Source: CBDCVO01 sp965223085
GTDB lineage: Bacteria; Pseudomonadota; Gammaproteobacteria; Ga0077536
Assembly (NCBI GenBank): GCA_965223085.1
Contig: OZ244981.1
Coordinates: 2,294,001-2,358,000 of the forward strand
DNA length: 64,000 bases
Direction of reading: 5' to 3'
The notes beneath the pieces are model-generated. The model ran no database searches. It was not told the origin of the DNA and worked only from the letters and a program-made list of their open reading frames with translations. Position numbers and translations under genes: made by a program. Below, one piece after another: positions 44,568 through 52,592 of the stretch; within the stretch, counting starts at the first letter, position 1, and each line of letters opens with the position of its first letter.

Positions 44568-44658
44568 AGACTACCGGCTCAGCTAGAAGCTATGACTGCA
44601 CCACACTTTGCTACATTAGTTTACCAAACAACCTGTCCAAACATATTGACACGTTCCG

Positions 44659-44926
44659 GATGGACGGTTTATGCAGAGCGTCGGGCAGCACATTCTTGGG
44701 GCGCGTGGCGCATATTGGGTGTCAGAATTGCAATGAACGTAACGCCGACGTGTTAAGTGATGCTATGTGCGCCTACGTCGAAACGATCACTAATCAGTAC
44801 CGGTTGGGCGAATTCATCGCAAAAAATGGTCTGGATGATAGTGCAGAAGCAATTCGTTCCGAACTGAACGGCGTCCTCGCGAACATGAGTGAGTATCTGT
44901 GGGAACACGCGGATTCTGTTGCCTGA
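44659..44926 (+). CDS. small cassette protein of unknown function
   Basis: ATG 44659 lies just after the IS3 right end and gives an 88-residue protein (DGLCRASGSTFLGRVAHIGC, CAYVETITNQYRLGEFIAKN, LNGVLANMSEYLWEHADSVA). The N-terminal part may be partly IS-border sequence, so the original start may be lost. Family unknown. It is acidic and helical in its second half. Confidence 0.45.
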
Positions 44927-45049
44927 GGTAGCAAATTCCAGCAGAAATTTGAGTCTTGGCTATTCAGCGCTATCCTTGGTTGCGAGAGGATGCTCTCGCT
45001 CGTTGTATGGCCTAGGTGCATTGGTTTAGCTGGCACGAAGGATTAGGTG

Positions 45050-45092
45050 CTTGACGGTGGGGCCTCCTGACCTGCCGCCCGAGATGTTAGGT
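45050..45092 (+). repeat. attC-like site 5
   Basis: A perfect right core GTTAGGT at 45086-45092 follows GC-rich arms (GGTGGGGCCTCC and CCTGCCGCCC) and precedes the GNAT start by 3 bp. The left boundary may lie further upstream, toward 44930, where no gene is seen. Confidence 0.5.
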
Positions 45093-45095
45093 ATC

Positions 45096-45590
45096 ATGAG
45101 CGCAGCCATTAATCTTCGTCAAGCGAAATCAGAAGAGGCGGAAAAACTGTCTACCCTATCTATGCGTTCCAAGGCGTATTGGGGCCACTGTTCTGAGTTC
45201 ATGGAAGCATGTCGCAAAGAACTTACGGTGTCGAAAGAAAAAATCAACAAGACGCCCTTTACGCACATGGTCGCTGAACTCGGCGACGAAGTTGTTGGTT
45301 ACTATGCGTTGAAGAAACTTTCAACTTCGGAATGCGAACTCGAGGCACTTTTCGTAGAGCCCGCATTGCTTGGTAAAGGAATTGGCCGCAAATTGATGCA
45401 ACATGCCAAGCATGCAGCGGTGCAATTCGGCGCAACAACAATGATAATTCAAGGTGATCCGAATACGACTCATTTCTATAGGGCGGTGGGCGGTAAGCGG
45501 CTAGGAGAACGAGAGTCAGAAAGTATCCCGGGTCGCTATTTGCCTTTATTCTTAATCAATCTCGATGCTCCCGAACGACGTGCGGGATAA
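45096..45590 (+). CDS. GNAT-family N-acetyltransferase (cassette)
   Basis: The 164-residue protein has the GNAT fold: the conserved strand HMVAELGDEVVGYYALKKL, ELEALFVEPALLGKGIGRKL with the acetyl-CoA pyrophosphate loop (GKGIGRKL), and PNTTHFYRAVGGKRLGERES. GNAT genes are frequent integron cargo. The substrate is unknown, and there is no sign that it is an antibiotic-resistance enzyme. Confidence 0.88.
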   Translation: MSAAINLRQAKSEEAEKLSTLSMRSKAYWGHCSEFMEACRKELTVSKEKINKTPFTHMVAELGDEVVGYYALKKLSTSECELEALFVEPALLGKGIGRKLMQHAKHAAVQFGATTMIIQGDPNTTHFYRAVGGKRLGERESESIPGRYLPLFLINLDAPERRAG

Positions 45591-45662
45591 TACGGCGCGG
45601 CAATCGGAGATTTTTGCGGCGCGTTCCGCGCTCGGAAAATGCCGTTGCGTTCGGCGTTGGAT
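45585..45662 (+). repeat. attC site 6
   Basis: The segment after the GNAT stop has GC-rich arms (CGGCGCGGCAATCGGAG facing CTCGGAAAATGCCG) and ends in the core GTTGGAT at 45656-45662, a fit to GTTRRRY. Length is about 78 bp. Confidence 0.6.
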
Positions 45663-45809
45663 GTAACAAATGAACTAGACCGGTGCCACATCTGATCGCA
45701 GGCAAACGGTTTCGGCATTTTGCTGGAATGCGGGCGGGTGGTTTGGAGCGCAGATAGGGTCGACACTTTGGTTGATTATACTGGGCGGCTACTTAGCAAA
45801 TCAGATGCC

Positions 45810-46103
45810 ATGTTCGGTATTAGCAGTGCATTGGTCGGTCTTGCGCTGAATGCTCGGGACCTCGCGCTGCGGCGCCTTAGGGAACGTATTTCGGCGTATT
45901 TGGGAATTCGGCTTTTCCGATTCCCTGCTGCGATTGTTTTTGCCGCGTTCATTACCCTGCCGCACAACCGCGAACCGGTTATCCAATTCATGGGTCCGGG
46001 GAATATGCCTGAGACGTTTCCGTATTGGGCGGTATTATTGGTAGCAGCGCTAATGGTGGCTGCATACTTGCGTGAACGCAGCCACAAGAAGGTAAACAAA
46101 TGA
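45810..46103 (+). CDS. small membrane protein (cassette)
   Basis: From ATG 45810 the product has 97 residues with two hydrophobic stretches (FRFPAAIVFAAFITLP and FPYWAVLLVAALMVAAYL) and a basic end RERSHKKVNK. An earlier TTG at 45720 is possible but weaker. No family recognised. A degenerate attC-like spacer (46104-46170) follows. Confidence 0.5.
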   Translation: MFGISSALVGLALNARDLALRRLRERISAYLGIRLFRFPAAIVFAAFITLPHNREPVIQFMGPGNMPETFPYWAVLLVAALMVAAYLRERSHKKVNK

Positions 46104-46193
46104 GGCCAACCATAGCGCCCCACAAGCCGCGGAGTGTTCGGTGCCCCGAACTAGGCGATATAGATCCTCCCGTGGAGCCCTAAAAACTCGACA

Positions 46194-46646
46194 ATGGAAG
46201 TGCCGCCAAAATCTGCCGCATTTAAAATTTCTCTGGGCTTTTTCTTATTTTGGCTTGGCTTTCATTTCGTAATCGCAGATTTTCCTCCGCCTGTTGGTTT
46301 TCTGTGGGTTATCTTTCTTAACAGCATTGCGGCGTATTTAGTTTTTATCCGTGCGCCTACTTACAGAACATGGCTCGGAAATCGCCACAAGGGCCGCTGG
46401 CTGAGAGTTGCCCTCGACGGTTTTTCTGTAGGCGTTATTTTTGCTGTGGCGCTCATGCTTATACCGGGAAACGGCGAGCCAACAATACCGCCACCTGGTT
46501 TTACTGAACATCTCATATGGCTTGCGGCTCTGGGTATGTACGGAACGGTAAACGCTGGTTTGGTGTACAGTGTCGTCCATCTTTCAGAACGATGCAGGTT
46601 GAAGCAGATCCTAAATGAGCGCGGTAAGAAACGCAGGGTGGTTTGA
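46194..46646 (+). CDS. multi-pass membrane protein of unknown function (cassette)
   Basis: The 150-residue protein has four predicted helices: FKISLGFFLFWLGFHFVIAD, GFLWVIFLNSIAAYLVFI, DGFSVGVIFAVALMLIPG and LIWLAALGMYGTVNAGLVYS. It ends with a basic tail (RCRLKQILNERGKKRRVV). I do not recognise the family. A well-formed left core ACCTAAC follows at 46691. Confidence 0.55.
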   Translation: MEVPPKSAAFKISLGFFLFWLGFHFVIADFPPPVGFLWVIFLNSIAAYLVFIRAPTYRTWLGNRHKGRWLRVALDGFSVGVIFAVALMLIPGNGEPTIPPPGFTEHLIWLAALGMYGTVNAGLVYSVVHLSERCRLKQILNERGKKRRVV

Positions 46647-46690
46647 ATACGGGATCGGTCAATAGACATCGGTCGTGTTTGGTAGAAGCA

Positions 46691-46709
46691 ACCTAACAAG
46701 ACGTTAACC
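46691..46709 (+). repeat. attC left half; probable end of the recognisable array
   Basis: ACCTAACAAGACGTTAACC contains a perfect RYYYAAC left core, but no right core is found within 150 bp. The following 220 bp (46710-46930) shows no gene apart from a short closed frame. This may mark the distal edge of the integron. Confidence 0.45.
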
Positions 46710-46930
46710 TTTCTCGCCACGCTCCTCAGAGGCGTAGTACTCAGTGCTTTTTGTGCATGGCTTGGTGGCATCGTTGCATAAATCGTACGGTGCACTTGGT
46801 GCTGCTTAACGTGCTTCATACGGTGCTGGAAGCCGAGGCGCCGTATAATGCGGGGGTGGCGGCGATACGACTTGGTCTGCAGCTCAGCCCCGGTGAATGA
46901 GTCAATATCAGCAAGAAGGGGAGTGGGAGC

Positions 46931-47266
46931 ATGGCATGGGTTTATTTGATAGTGGCGGGTTTGTTTGAATGCGGCTGGGCGATTGGGCTCAAACATACGG
47001 ATGGGCTTACGAAATTTACGCCGTCGTTGCTGACTGTCTCCGCTATGGCCATTAGCTTTTTATTGTTGTCGATCGCTATGAAAACGATTCCAGTAGCTAC
47101 CGCATATGCCGTATGGACGGGCATTGGCGCGGCAGGCGTAGCGATCTTAGGCATGTTTCTTCTAGGCGAATCACGGGACATCATGTGGGTGTTTTGTTTG
47201 CTTCTTATCGTGTCAGGAATAGTAGGCCTCAAATTGGTTACATCCTTGAGTGATGCCTCATTGTAG
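46931..47266 (+). CDS. SMR-family exporter, Gdx/SugE subtype
   Basis: The 111-residue four-helix protein has the Gdx-type first helix AWVYLIVAGLFECGWAIGLK with the essential Glu13, then TVSAMAISFLLLSIAMKTIP, YAVWTGIGAAGVAILGMFLL and a last helix ending GLKLVTS. Members of this subtype export guanidinium, and some export quaternary ammonium compounds, by proton exchange in the inner membrane. SMR genes are common in integrons. No guanidine riboswitch is seen upstream. Confidence 0.88.
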   Translation: MAWVYLIVAGLFECGWAIGLKHTDGLTKFTPSLLTVSAMAISFLLLSIAMKTIPVATAYAVWTGIGAAGVAILGMFLLGESRDIMWVFCLLLIVSGIVGLKLVTSLSDASL

Positions 47267-47434
47267 GGCGGTAGGAAGCGCTGAATCGAGAAAGCCGACG
47301 TAGGTACTCAAAAAATCGTTGCACGCAACGCTTGACTGCGGTAACCGTGCGGATCCGCACCGGCCGGCTACGGCCATGGGCAGCATAGCTGTATATTGGA
47401 CATGAAGAAGATTCATTGCTCGGAGGAGATCCTG

Positions 47435-47806
47435 ATGCACGACAATTTGCAAATCGTCAAAGAATTTATTGAATCTTGGTCGACGCTAGACGCAGAAAAG
47501 CTCGCAAATTACTTCGCAGAAAACGGCAGTTATCACAATATGCCAATGGATCCCGTCGTGGGACGCGAAAACATTCGCGCCTTCATTGAAGGATTCCTTG
47601 CCACGTGGACCGAAACCGACTGGGAGCTTCGAACTATCATGTCGGCCGATAACTTCGTCGTTGCCGAACGATTAGACAAAACAAAAACGACGAACGGGAA
47701 TATGAACTTGCCGTGCGTTGGTGTTTTTGAAATGAAAGATGGAAAGATCAATGTGTGGCGTGACTATTTCGATATGCTTACGTATACAAACGCAATGAAA
47801 TCGTAA
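47435..47806 (+). CDS. SnoaL-like / limonene-epoxide-hydrolase-family protein
   Basis: The 123-residue product has the NTF2-like pattern: IVKEFIESWSTLDAEKLANY, FAENGSYHNMPMDPVVGREN, FLATWTETDWELRTIMSADN and GVFEMKDGKINVWRDYFDML. The last part (VFEMKDGKI-WRDYFD) is typical of limonene-1,2-epoxide hydrolases. ATG 47435 is preferred because GGAGGAG lies 7 bp upstream. Enzyme activity cannot be confirmed from sequence. Confidence 0.8.
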   Translation: MHDNLQIVKEFIESWSTLDAEKLANYFAENGSYHNMPMDPVVGRENIRAFIEGFLATWTETDWELRTIMSADNFVVAERLDKTKTTNGNMNLPCVGVFEMKDGKINVWRDYFDMLTYTNAMKS

Positions 47807-48122
47807 CGCGGTGTGTCTCATTTGGCGGTGATTTATGCTTGACAAGCCAATAGCTGTTTTCGTAGCTCACCATCGCACATTCATCGATCATTTGTTCTCG
47901 CTTGGCGAGGCAGGTTGAGGTAAAAATATCGTAAGCGTGTTTTGTGAAACGGAGTGTGCTAAATTCTTGCTTGCTCGCGCGTGGGCCTCGGCGTAGAAAC
48001 TCGGCGGTCATTGCGTTTTCCGCTTCCAGTTGCCATTTTGTGTTCCAATCACGGCAGGCATGAGCGTCATTCACTGCAAGTGCGTTCAACACAGCGGTGA
48101 TGCTGAGAATGAGTCGTGACAT
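47778..48122 (-). CDS. small exported protein of unknown function
   Basis: From ATG 48122 the 114-residue product has a signal peptide (SRLILSITAVLNALAVNDAHA) and a mature part with three cysteines (CRDWNTKWQLEAENAM, STCLAKREQM, DECAMVSYEN). No family recognised. It converges on and overlaps the 3' end of the SnoaL-like gene by 29 bp, which is unusual and slightly lowers confidence. Confidence 0.45.
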   Translation of the reverse strand: MSRLILSITAVLNALAVNDAHACRDWNTKWQLEAENAMTAEFLRRGPRASKQEFSTLRFTKHAYDIFTSTCLAKREQMIDECAMVSYENSYWLVKHKSPPNETHRVTISLRLYT

Positions 48123-48264
48123 GTTCCGGTCCTCGTGCAATGACTGAGCTAGACCCGTTGTCTAGGCGTAGAAACTCTAAATAAGCTTGCCGCGGATCGA
48201 TGTGGTAGACCCCACAAGCGAGTTAAGCTTATGGTTTCAGATAGGCTCGGTAGTTTGAGCGACC

Positions 48265-48276
48265 AAGTGATCACTT
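48265..48276. promoter_or_regulatory. 12-bp palindrome upstream of the amidase
   Basis: AAGTGATCACTT is a perfect dyad about 110 bp before the amidase start. It is a possible operator, but no regulator gene is adjacent. Confidence 0.3.
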
Positions 48277-48386
48277 AGGCCGTCGGCAAGGTAACTGATG
48301 GGTTTATGCTGGCGTCACGGTGTCGGACCGGATGCCGGCGCATTGTACGACTTAGGGTTTCTAGCGGGTGAAAACAGGAGCTTATC

Positions 48387-49814
48387 GTGGATGAATTGAT
48401 GCGCAAATCGATGGCCGAGCAGGCGGCCTTGGTGCAAAGCGGTGAGGTGTCCGCCGCTGAGCTTGTGGATGCCGCGATCGCGGCTATCGAGCGTTTAAAT
48501 CCCATTGTCAATGCGGTCGTGATCCCGATGTTCGATATCGCCCGCGACGCAGTGAAAACCCTTAGCGGCAATGAACCGTTCAGCGGTGTGCCGATGTTAC
48601 TGAAAGATGTGATCGCAGAATATGCAGGTGCACCGCTAACGGAAGCTTCACGTTTTCTACAAGCTTATGTGTCGCCGCACGACTCCGAACTGGTGGCCCG
48701 TTATCGTCGTGCGGGTTTTATCGTTTGCGGTAAAACGAACTCGCCGGAGTTTGCCTCCAAACCCACGACAGAACCGACGCTTTACGGTGCAACTAAGAAT
48801 CCGTGGGATTTAGGCCGCTCACCGGGCGGATCCTCGGGCGGGTCTGCTGCTGCCGTCGCGGCGGGCATGGTAGCGGTGGCACATGCTAACGACGGGGGTG
48901 GTTCTACCCGGGTGCCAGCGTCCGCGTGTGGTTTAGTGGGATTGAAAACAACGCGCGGACGTAATCCGCTTGGACCGGACTACGGCGATTTGGGTGCGGC
49001 GGGATTGATTTCGGAACACGTTGTGACCCGCACAGTGCTGGACAACGCGTTGATGCTAGACGTTACCGCGGGCGCTGATCCGGGTGCACCGTATTTTCCA
49101 CCGCCGCCGGAGCGCCCGTTTGCGGCAGAAGTGGGTGCCGATCCCGGCAAGCTTCGCATCGCCTTTTGCGACCAACCCGTCACCCCGACTGCCGTGCACG
49201 TCGACTGTCAAGCCGCGGTGCGCGAAGTCGCTGAGCTTTGTGCAGACTTAGGCCATCAGGTCGAAGAAGCAAAACCTGAAGTATCGGTGGAGCATTTCAA
49301 TGAGATGTTCACGACAATTTGGCTGGCCATGGTGGGCTGGACGATTCGAGATTGGGCGAGACGCATCGGCCGTACACCAGCGCCCGAGTATTTTGAGCCG
49401 CATACTTGGAAGATGTACTCGCTCGATGCAGAGCGACGCCCTTCTGACTTTTTACTTGCCTTGCAGGACATGCACAAATTTGCACGTGATGTCGCGCCGT
49501 TTTTTGAGCGCTACGACGTGTGGCTAACGCCGACCTTGACGCAGCCGCCGCCGCCGCTCGGCTGGTTTGATTTTGTAGCTCAAAATCGACATCAAGCGAC
49601 TGAACGCATGGAGCAGTTTCCGCGTTTTACCGCATTCGCGAACATGACTGGCCAGCCCGCGATTACCGTGCCTTTGGTTTGGAGCGAGGCGGGTTTACCG
49701 ATCGGCGTGCAGTGCATCGGCCGTTACGCGGACGAAGCAACGCTGATTCGACTCGCTTCCCAACTGGAAACCGCACGGCCGTGGGCCACGCGCTGGCCGT
49801 CATTAACGGTTTAA
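48387..49814 (+). CDS. amidase-signature-family amidase
   Basis: The 475-residue protein has the amidase signature catalytic triad region: Lys in GVPMLLKDVI, then GRSPGGSSGGSAAAVAAGMV with the cis-Ser and ANDGGGSTRVPASACGLVGL with the nucleophilic Ser. Usual members read SDxGGSxR, and this one has GGGSTR. It hydrolyses a C-N bond of an unknown amide in the cytoplasm. It stands alone as a transcription unit. Confidence 0.9.
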   Translation: MDELMRKSMAEQAALVQSGEVSAAELVDAAIAAIERLNPIVNAVVIPMFDIARDAVKTLSGNEPFSGVPMLLKDVIAEYAGAPLTEASRFLQAYVSPHDSELVARYRRAGFIVCGKTNSPEFASKPTTEPTLYGATKNPWDLGRSPGGSSGGSAAAVAAGMVAVAHANDGGGSTRVPASACGLVGLKTTRGRNPLGPDYGDLGAAGLISEHVVTRTVLDNALMLDVTAGADPGAPYFPPPPERPFAAEVGADPGKLRIAFCDQPVTPTAVHVDCQAAVREVAELCADLGHQVEEAKPEVSVEHFNEMFTTIWLAMVGWTIRDWARRIGRTPAPEYFEPHTWKMYSLDAERRPSDFLLALQDMHKFARDVAPFFERYDVWLTPTLTQPPPPLGWFDFVAQNRHQATERMEQFPRFTAFANMTGQPAITVPLVWSEAGLPIGVQCIGRYADEATLIRLASQLETARPWATRWPSLTV

Positions 49815-49840
49815 GGTGCTAGCGAGGGTCGCCTCACGGC

Positions 49841-50362
49841 TCAATCGGCGAGACGGTCGGCAGGGTCCGGTTGCGTATCGCTGTCGTCACCGCTGAGATC
49901 AAAATCGACGCCGGAGGAGGTGTTATCGGTGGCGCCGCTTAAGTCAAAATCAAGCTCAGGGACGTTTAGCTGGTTCGGATCTGCCTCAACAGCCGGTATG
50001 CTTTGGTCGTCGTCACTAACGGTAAGGTCAAAATCCAGTGAGGAAAGGTCCAATTTATCTAAGGCGATGTCACCGCCTCCGGCGGTCGCGCTAGCTGCAG
50101 TCGGTGACGCGCTGGGATGAGACTGTTGACCGCCAGGTGCACCATCGCTAGCCGGTCTGCGTTCCGCAACGGTCGTTAGGGTAGGGTCTTCGCTCTGCGC
50201 CGGCAGTTCACTCCGCACCCGGGCTTGTGGCCCGCCTTGGCCCTGTGCCGCGCTAACTTCGTCAGATTGACTAGGCGTACGTCGCAGTAGCAACAGCGCA
50301 ACGACAGTAGCGACGATTACGCCAATCAATAGACCCATGTTTTCTGCTATCCAAGTTGACAT
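49841..50362 (-). CDS. membrane-anchored acidic low-complexity protein
   Basis: From ATG 50362 the product has 173 residues: one N-terminal helix (ENMGLLIGVIVATVVALLLL), then a long disordered region rich in Pro, Ser and Gln. The C-terminal half has repeats of an acidic motif (LDLSSLDFDL, ELDFDLSGA, GVDFDLSGD). The style recalls the cytoplasmic repeats of FimV-like polar proteins. Function unknown. It precedes the secretion locus but is separated by a terminator. Confidence 0.6.
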   Translation of the reverse strand: MSTWIAENMGLLIGVIVATVVALLLLRRTPSQSDEVSAAQGQGGPQARVRSELPAQSEDPTLTTVAERRPASDGAPGGQQSHPSASPTAASATAGGGDIALDKLDLSSLDFDLTVSDDDQSIPAVEADPNQLNVPELDFDLSGATDNTSSGVDFDLSGDDSDTQPDPADRLAD

Positions 50363-50675
50363 CGACTGAGATCTCCACAACTTATGTTGTTATCGTCGCC
50401 CGCTGGCAAAACCTTACTTATGAATTTAACCAAGTTGTCTACCTGTGCTTTTTACCAGCCTCGCTTCGCATTGTTCCACCGCAGCGGGTCTAGAGTAGCA
50501 CCATGCTACCATCAGATCCGAGCGCCTGGTAAGTCGCTGCGGCTTGCTCTAGGGACGTTTCGCGATAGCGATGCGGAGGGGCGTGGCAATATGCCGAAAT
50601 CATCTCCGGAGTCGGCCGTCTCGGGATGAGCTGTGGTTGCGCTGCGCGTCCGCGAAGTTCTCGTTAGGCAAACAA

Positions 50676-50703
50676 GAAAACGGGGACCTAAGCCCCCGTT
50701 TTC
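50676..50703. terminator. bidirectional intrinsic terminator
   Basis: GAAAACGGGG-ACCTAAGC-CCCCGTTTTC forms a strong stem with A-run and T-run flanks, so it can end transcription from either side. It lies 22 bp after the stop of the double-glycine protein gene and ends that unit. The rest of the 363-bp gap (50363-50725) has no gene I can support. Confidence 0.8.
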
Positions 50704-50725
50704 AATCGACAGTCGCAATAGTCGT

Positions 50726-50992
50726 TTAGAACAGAATTGACTTGGTGCGTCGTTGACGAGAAACCGAAGTCTTGGTGCGGAACTCGTAGCGTTTACGCCC
50801 ATAGACAATCTTCCAGCCAAAAATCGATTTAGACAAGTCGAAATAACTACCATACGTGTAGTTGCTATAATTGGTACTCGACGAGGTCGTTTGCCAAGGG
50901 CTGTAGACGGTAATGGAACCGCCCATTAAGGCGCTCATGGCGTTGCGGTCTAAGGCTTGGTTCATTTCAAGGTCGGCTACTAGTAAAGTCAT
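50726..50992 (-). CDS. double-glycine-leader secreted protein/peptide precursor
   Basis: The 88-residue product begins with a leader of 25 residues, ending LDRNAMSALMGG (Leu14, Met19, Leu22, Gly24-Gly25), the pattern cut by C39 peptidases. The 63-residue mature part has a Ser/Thr/Tyr-rich front half (YSPWQTTSSSTNYSNYTYGS) and a strongly basic tail (GRKRYEFRTKTSVSRQRR). It contains no cysteine, so disulfide or lanthionine bridges are excluded. A good ribosome site (AGAGGA) precedes ATG 50992. It has its own sigma-54 promoter and stands just after the exporter operon. It is the likely cargo of that exporter. Activity (bacteriocin, signal or matrix protein) is unknown. Confidence 0.75.
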   Translation of the reverse strand: MTLLVADLEMNQALDRNAMSALMGGSITVYSPWQTTSSSTNYSNYTYGSYFDLSKSIFGWKIVYGRKRYEFRTKTSVSRQRRTKSILF

Positions 50993-51040
50993 GGTGATAT
51001 CCTCTGTTGTGCGTTAAAAAATAATGATGTTTCAATCTAT

Positions 51041-51060
51041 GAGCACGCTATGGCGTGCTC
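51041..51060. promoter_or_regulatory. 20-bp inverted repeat at the start of the precursor transcript
   Basis: GAGCACGC-TATG-GCGTGCTC is a perfect dyad. It begins at about the predicted sigma-54 start site and would form a hairpin at the very 5' end of a roughly 68-base leader RNA. It could protect the RNA, regulate translation or be a protein operator. Confidence 0.6.
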
Positions 51061-51070
51061 GGTAGTTTTA

Positions 51071-51087
51071 TTGCAGAAGCCATGCCA
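51071..51087 (-). promoter_or_regulatory. sigma-54 promoter of the double-glycine precursor gene
   Basis: Read on the minus strand: TGGCATGGCTTCTGCAA. The GG and GC pairs are 10 bases apart, as the -24/-12 consensus demands, with TGGCA and TGCA conserved. It lies 79 bp upstream of ATG 50992. The enhancer-binding activator gene ends 170 bp upstream, leaving room for activator sites. A short dyad GGGTGACCC at 51219-51227 is one candidate. Confidence 0.7.
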
Positions 51088-51257
51088 GCTTTGGCTCGAA
51101 TCTTTTTGCGTCTTTATATCTATTTGATCTAAAAGAAAAATAAATTTTATTGTCGATTCCGGTTGATCTTGATCGGCGCTTTCAGGGGATGGGGAGTTAG
51201 ATGAACCCCAACAAAAACGGGTGACCCACAGAACAAAACCAACATTCAAAATTGAAG

Positions 51258-52592
51258 TCAGTCGACAGCTGCGTCGGCATCTGTTGCCGTTGCGCGAAAA
51301 TCTTTGGCGCTCAGGCCATGTTTTTTCAGCAAGGTTTGCAGGTGCGAGCGATTCATGCCGTAGCGCTGCGCCAAGTCCACCACCCGTCCCTTGGTCTCAT
51401 GGAGACCTTGTTCAAGAAAAACGCGTTCGGCCGCATCCGAAGCACGTTTACGAATCGCGCTTAAAGACGTTTCTTGCTCGGGTTGAGCAGCGCTCACTGC
51501 GGCGTTCTTAGGAGGACGCACGTGTTCGGGTAGATGCTCGAGATCGGCGATGTCGCTGGCAAGGCAAGACACGCGAAAAATGATATTGCGCAACTCGCGC
51601 ACATTGCCAGGATAGTCGTAGCGCAACAGGCAATCCTTGAGCCGCGGTGTGTAACGCAGGGGGCGGCGACGCAGCTGCTCCGCCGCTTCATCGGAGAAGA
51701 AATCCATCAACAGTCCGATCTCGTCGCGGCGCTGACGCAATGGCGGCAGCGTAACTTGGAGGACGCTGAGCCGATAATATAGGTCTTCGCGGAATTCGCC
51801 GCGTTTGCACAACGCCCGTAGATCGCGATTCGTGGCGGCAACGATGCGGGTATCAACGGTAATGGCCTGATCAGAACCCACGCGTTGGATTTCGTTCGAT
51901 TGCAATACCCGCAGCAGTTTTACCTGTCCATGCAGGGGTAGTTCGCCGACCTCGTCCAAAAATATCGTGCCGTTATCGGCCGCCTCGAATAGACCTTGCC
52001 GATCGCTCGTCGCGCCGGTGAAAGCGCCCTTTTTGTGGCCAAACAACTCCGACTCTATGAGGTTCTCAGGTATCGCGCCGCAATTCACGCTTACGAGCGG
52101 TTGCGCGGCGCGCCGGCCATTAGCGTGAATGACTTTGGCAAGCAATTCTTTGCCGGTGCCGCTTTCGCCGTCGATGAGTACGGGTAAATCGGTCGGCGCT
52201 GCTTTTTCCCCGATCTCCAATGCCTCGAGTAGCGGCGGGCTTTCCCCGAAAATGCCTTCGAAAATAAAACTTCGATCGAGCAGCGCTTGACGCCGTTGCG
52301 CTGCGCTCGATTCGGGTGTTTCTTTGAGCGCCAGCGGTTCTAGCGCGAATTCGTCATCGCCGGTGCTTTTCTCTGTACTGGTCGCGGGCGATCTATAGGC
52401 ATCGATAAAGCGTTCGGCGCGGAATTGGAAGATAGCCTCGTCGCGAAGCTCGTTGCACTGCTTGAGTAGTTTCTGAATTTCCCTTAACTCAAGCTTCGAC
52501 GCCCAACGCAAACCCGATCGCAATATCTCTATCCGTTCGATCAAATTCCCATAGGTATTTGCCGAGGACCGTTCTACATTGGCGATATTCAT
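51258..52592 (-). CDS. sigma-54-dependent transcriptional activator
   Basis: The 444-residue protein has an N-terminal part of about 110 residues without receiver, GAF or PAS features. The AAA+ domain follows with Walker A GESGTGKE, the sigma-54 contact loop KKGAFTGATSDRQGLFEAAD, Walker B IFLDEVGEL and YYRLSVLQVTLPPLRQRRDE. A Fis-type helix-turn-helix ends it (GRVVDLAQRYGMNRSHLQTL). It overlaps the ABC exporter gene by four bases and should activate the sigma-54 promoter at 51071. The signal it senses is unknown. Confidence 0.9.
   Translation of the reverse strand: MNIANVERSSANTYGNLIERIEILRSGLRWASKLELREIQKLLKQCNELRDEAIFQFRAERFIDAYRSPATSTEKSTGDDEFALEPLALKETPESSAAQRRQALLDRSFIFEGIFGESPPLLEALEIGEKAAPTDLPVLIDGESGTGKELLAKVIHANGRRAAQPLVSVNCGAIPENLIESELFGHKKGAFTGATSDRQGLFEAADNGTIFLDEVGELPLHGQVKLLRVLQSNEIQRVGSDQAITVDTRIVAATNRDLRALCKRGEFREDLYYRLSVLQVTLPPLRQRRDEIGLLMDFFSDEAAEQLRRRPLRYTPRLKDCLLRYDYPGNVRELRNIIFRVSCLASDIADLEHLPEHVRPPKNAAVSAAQPEQETSLSAIRKRASDAAERVFLEQGLHETKGRVVDLAQRYGMNRSHLQTLLKKHGLSAKDFRATATDADAAVD

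Larger units (their letters stand above)
42862..44652 (+). mobile_element. IS3-family insertion sequence (second type, about 1.79 kb)
   Basis: Inverted ends GTCAATATAAGTTTGGACA (left) and GTCAATATGTTTGGACA (right, minus strand) bound orfA and orfB. A tandem 18-bp repeat GGACACTGGGGTTATAGT lies at 42879-42914 next to the left end. Exact outer bases and target duplication are not clear. The element sits at the edge of a cassette, consistent with insertion into an attC. Confidence 0.75.

Noticed and set aside
46710..46930. possible guanidine riboswitch upstream of the SMR exporter
   Set aside because: No paired ACGG-loop hairpins or ykkC-like core could be found in the 220 bp upstream.
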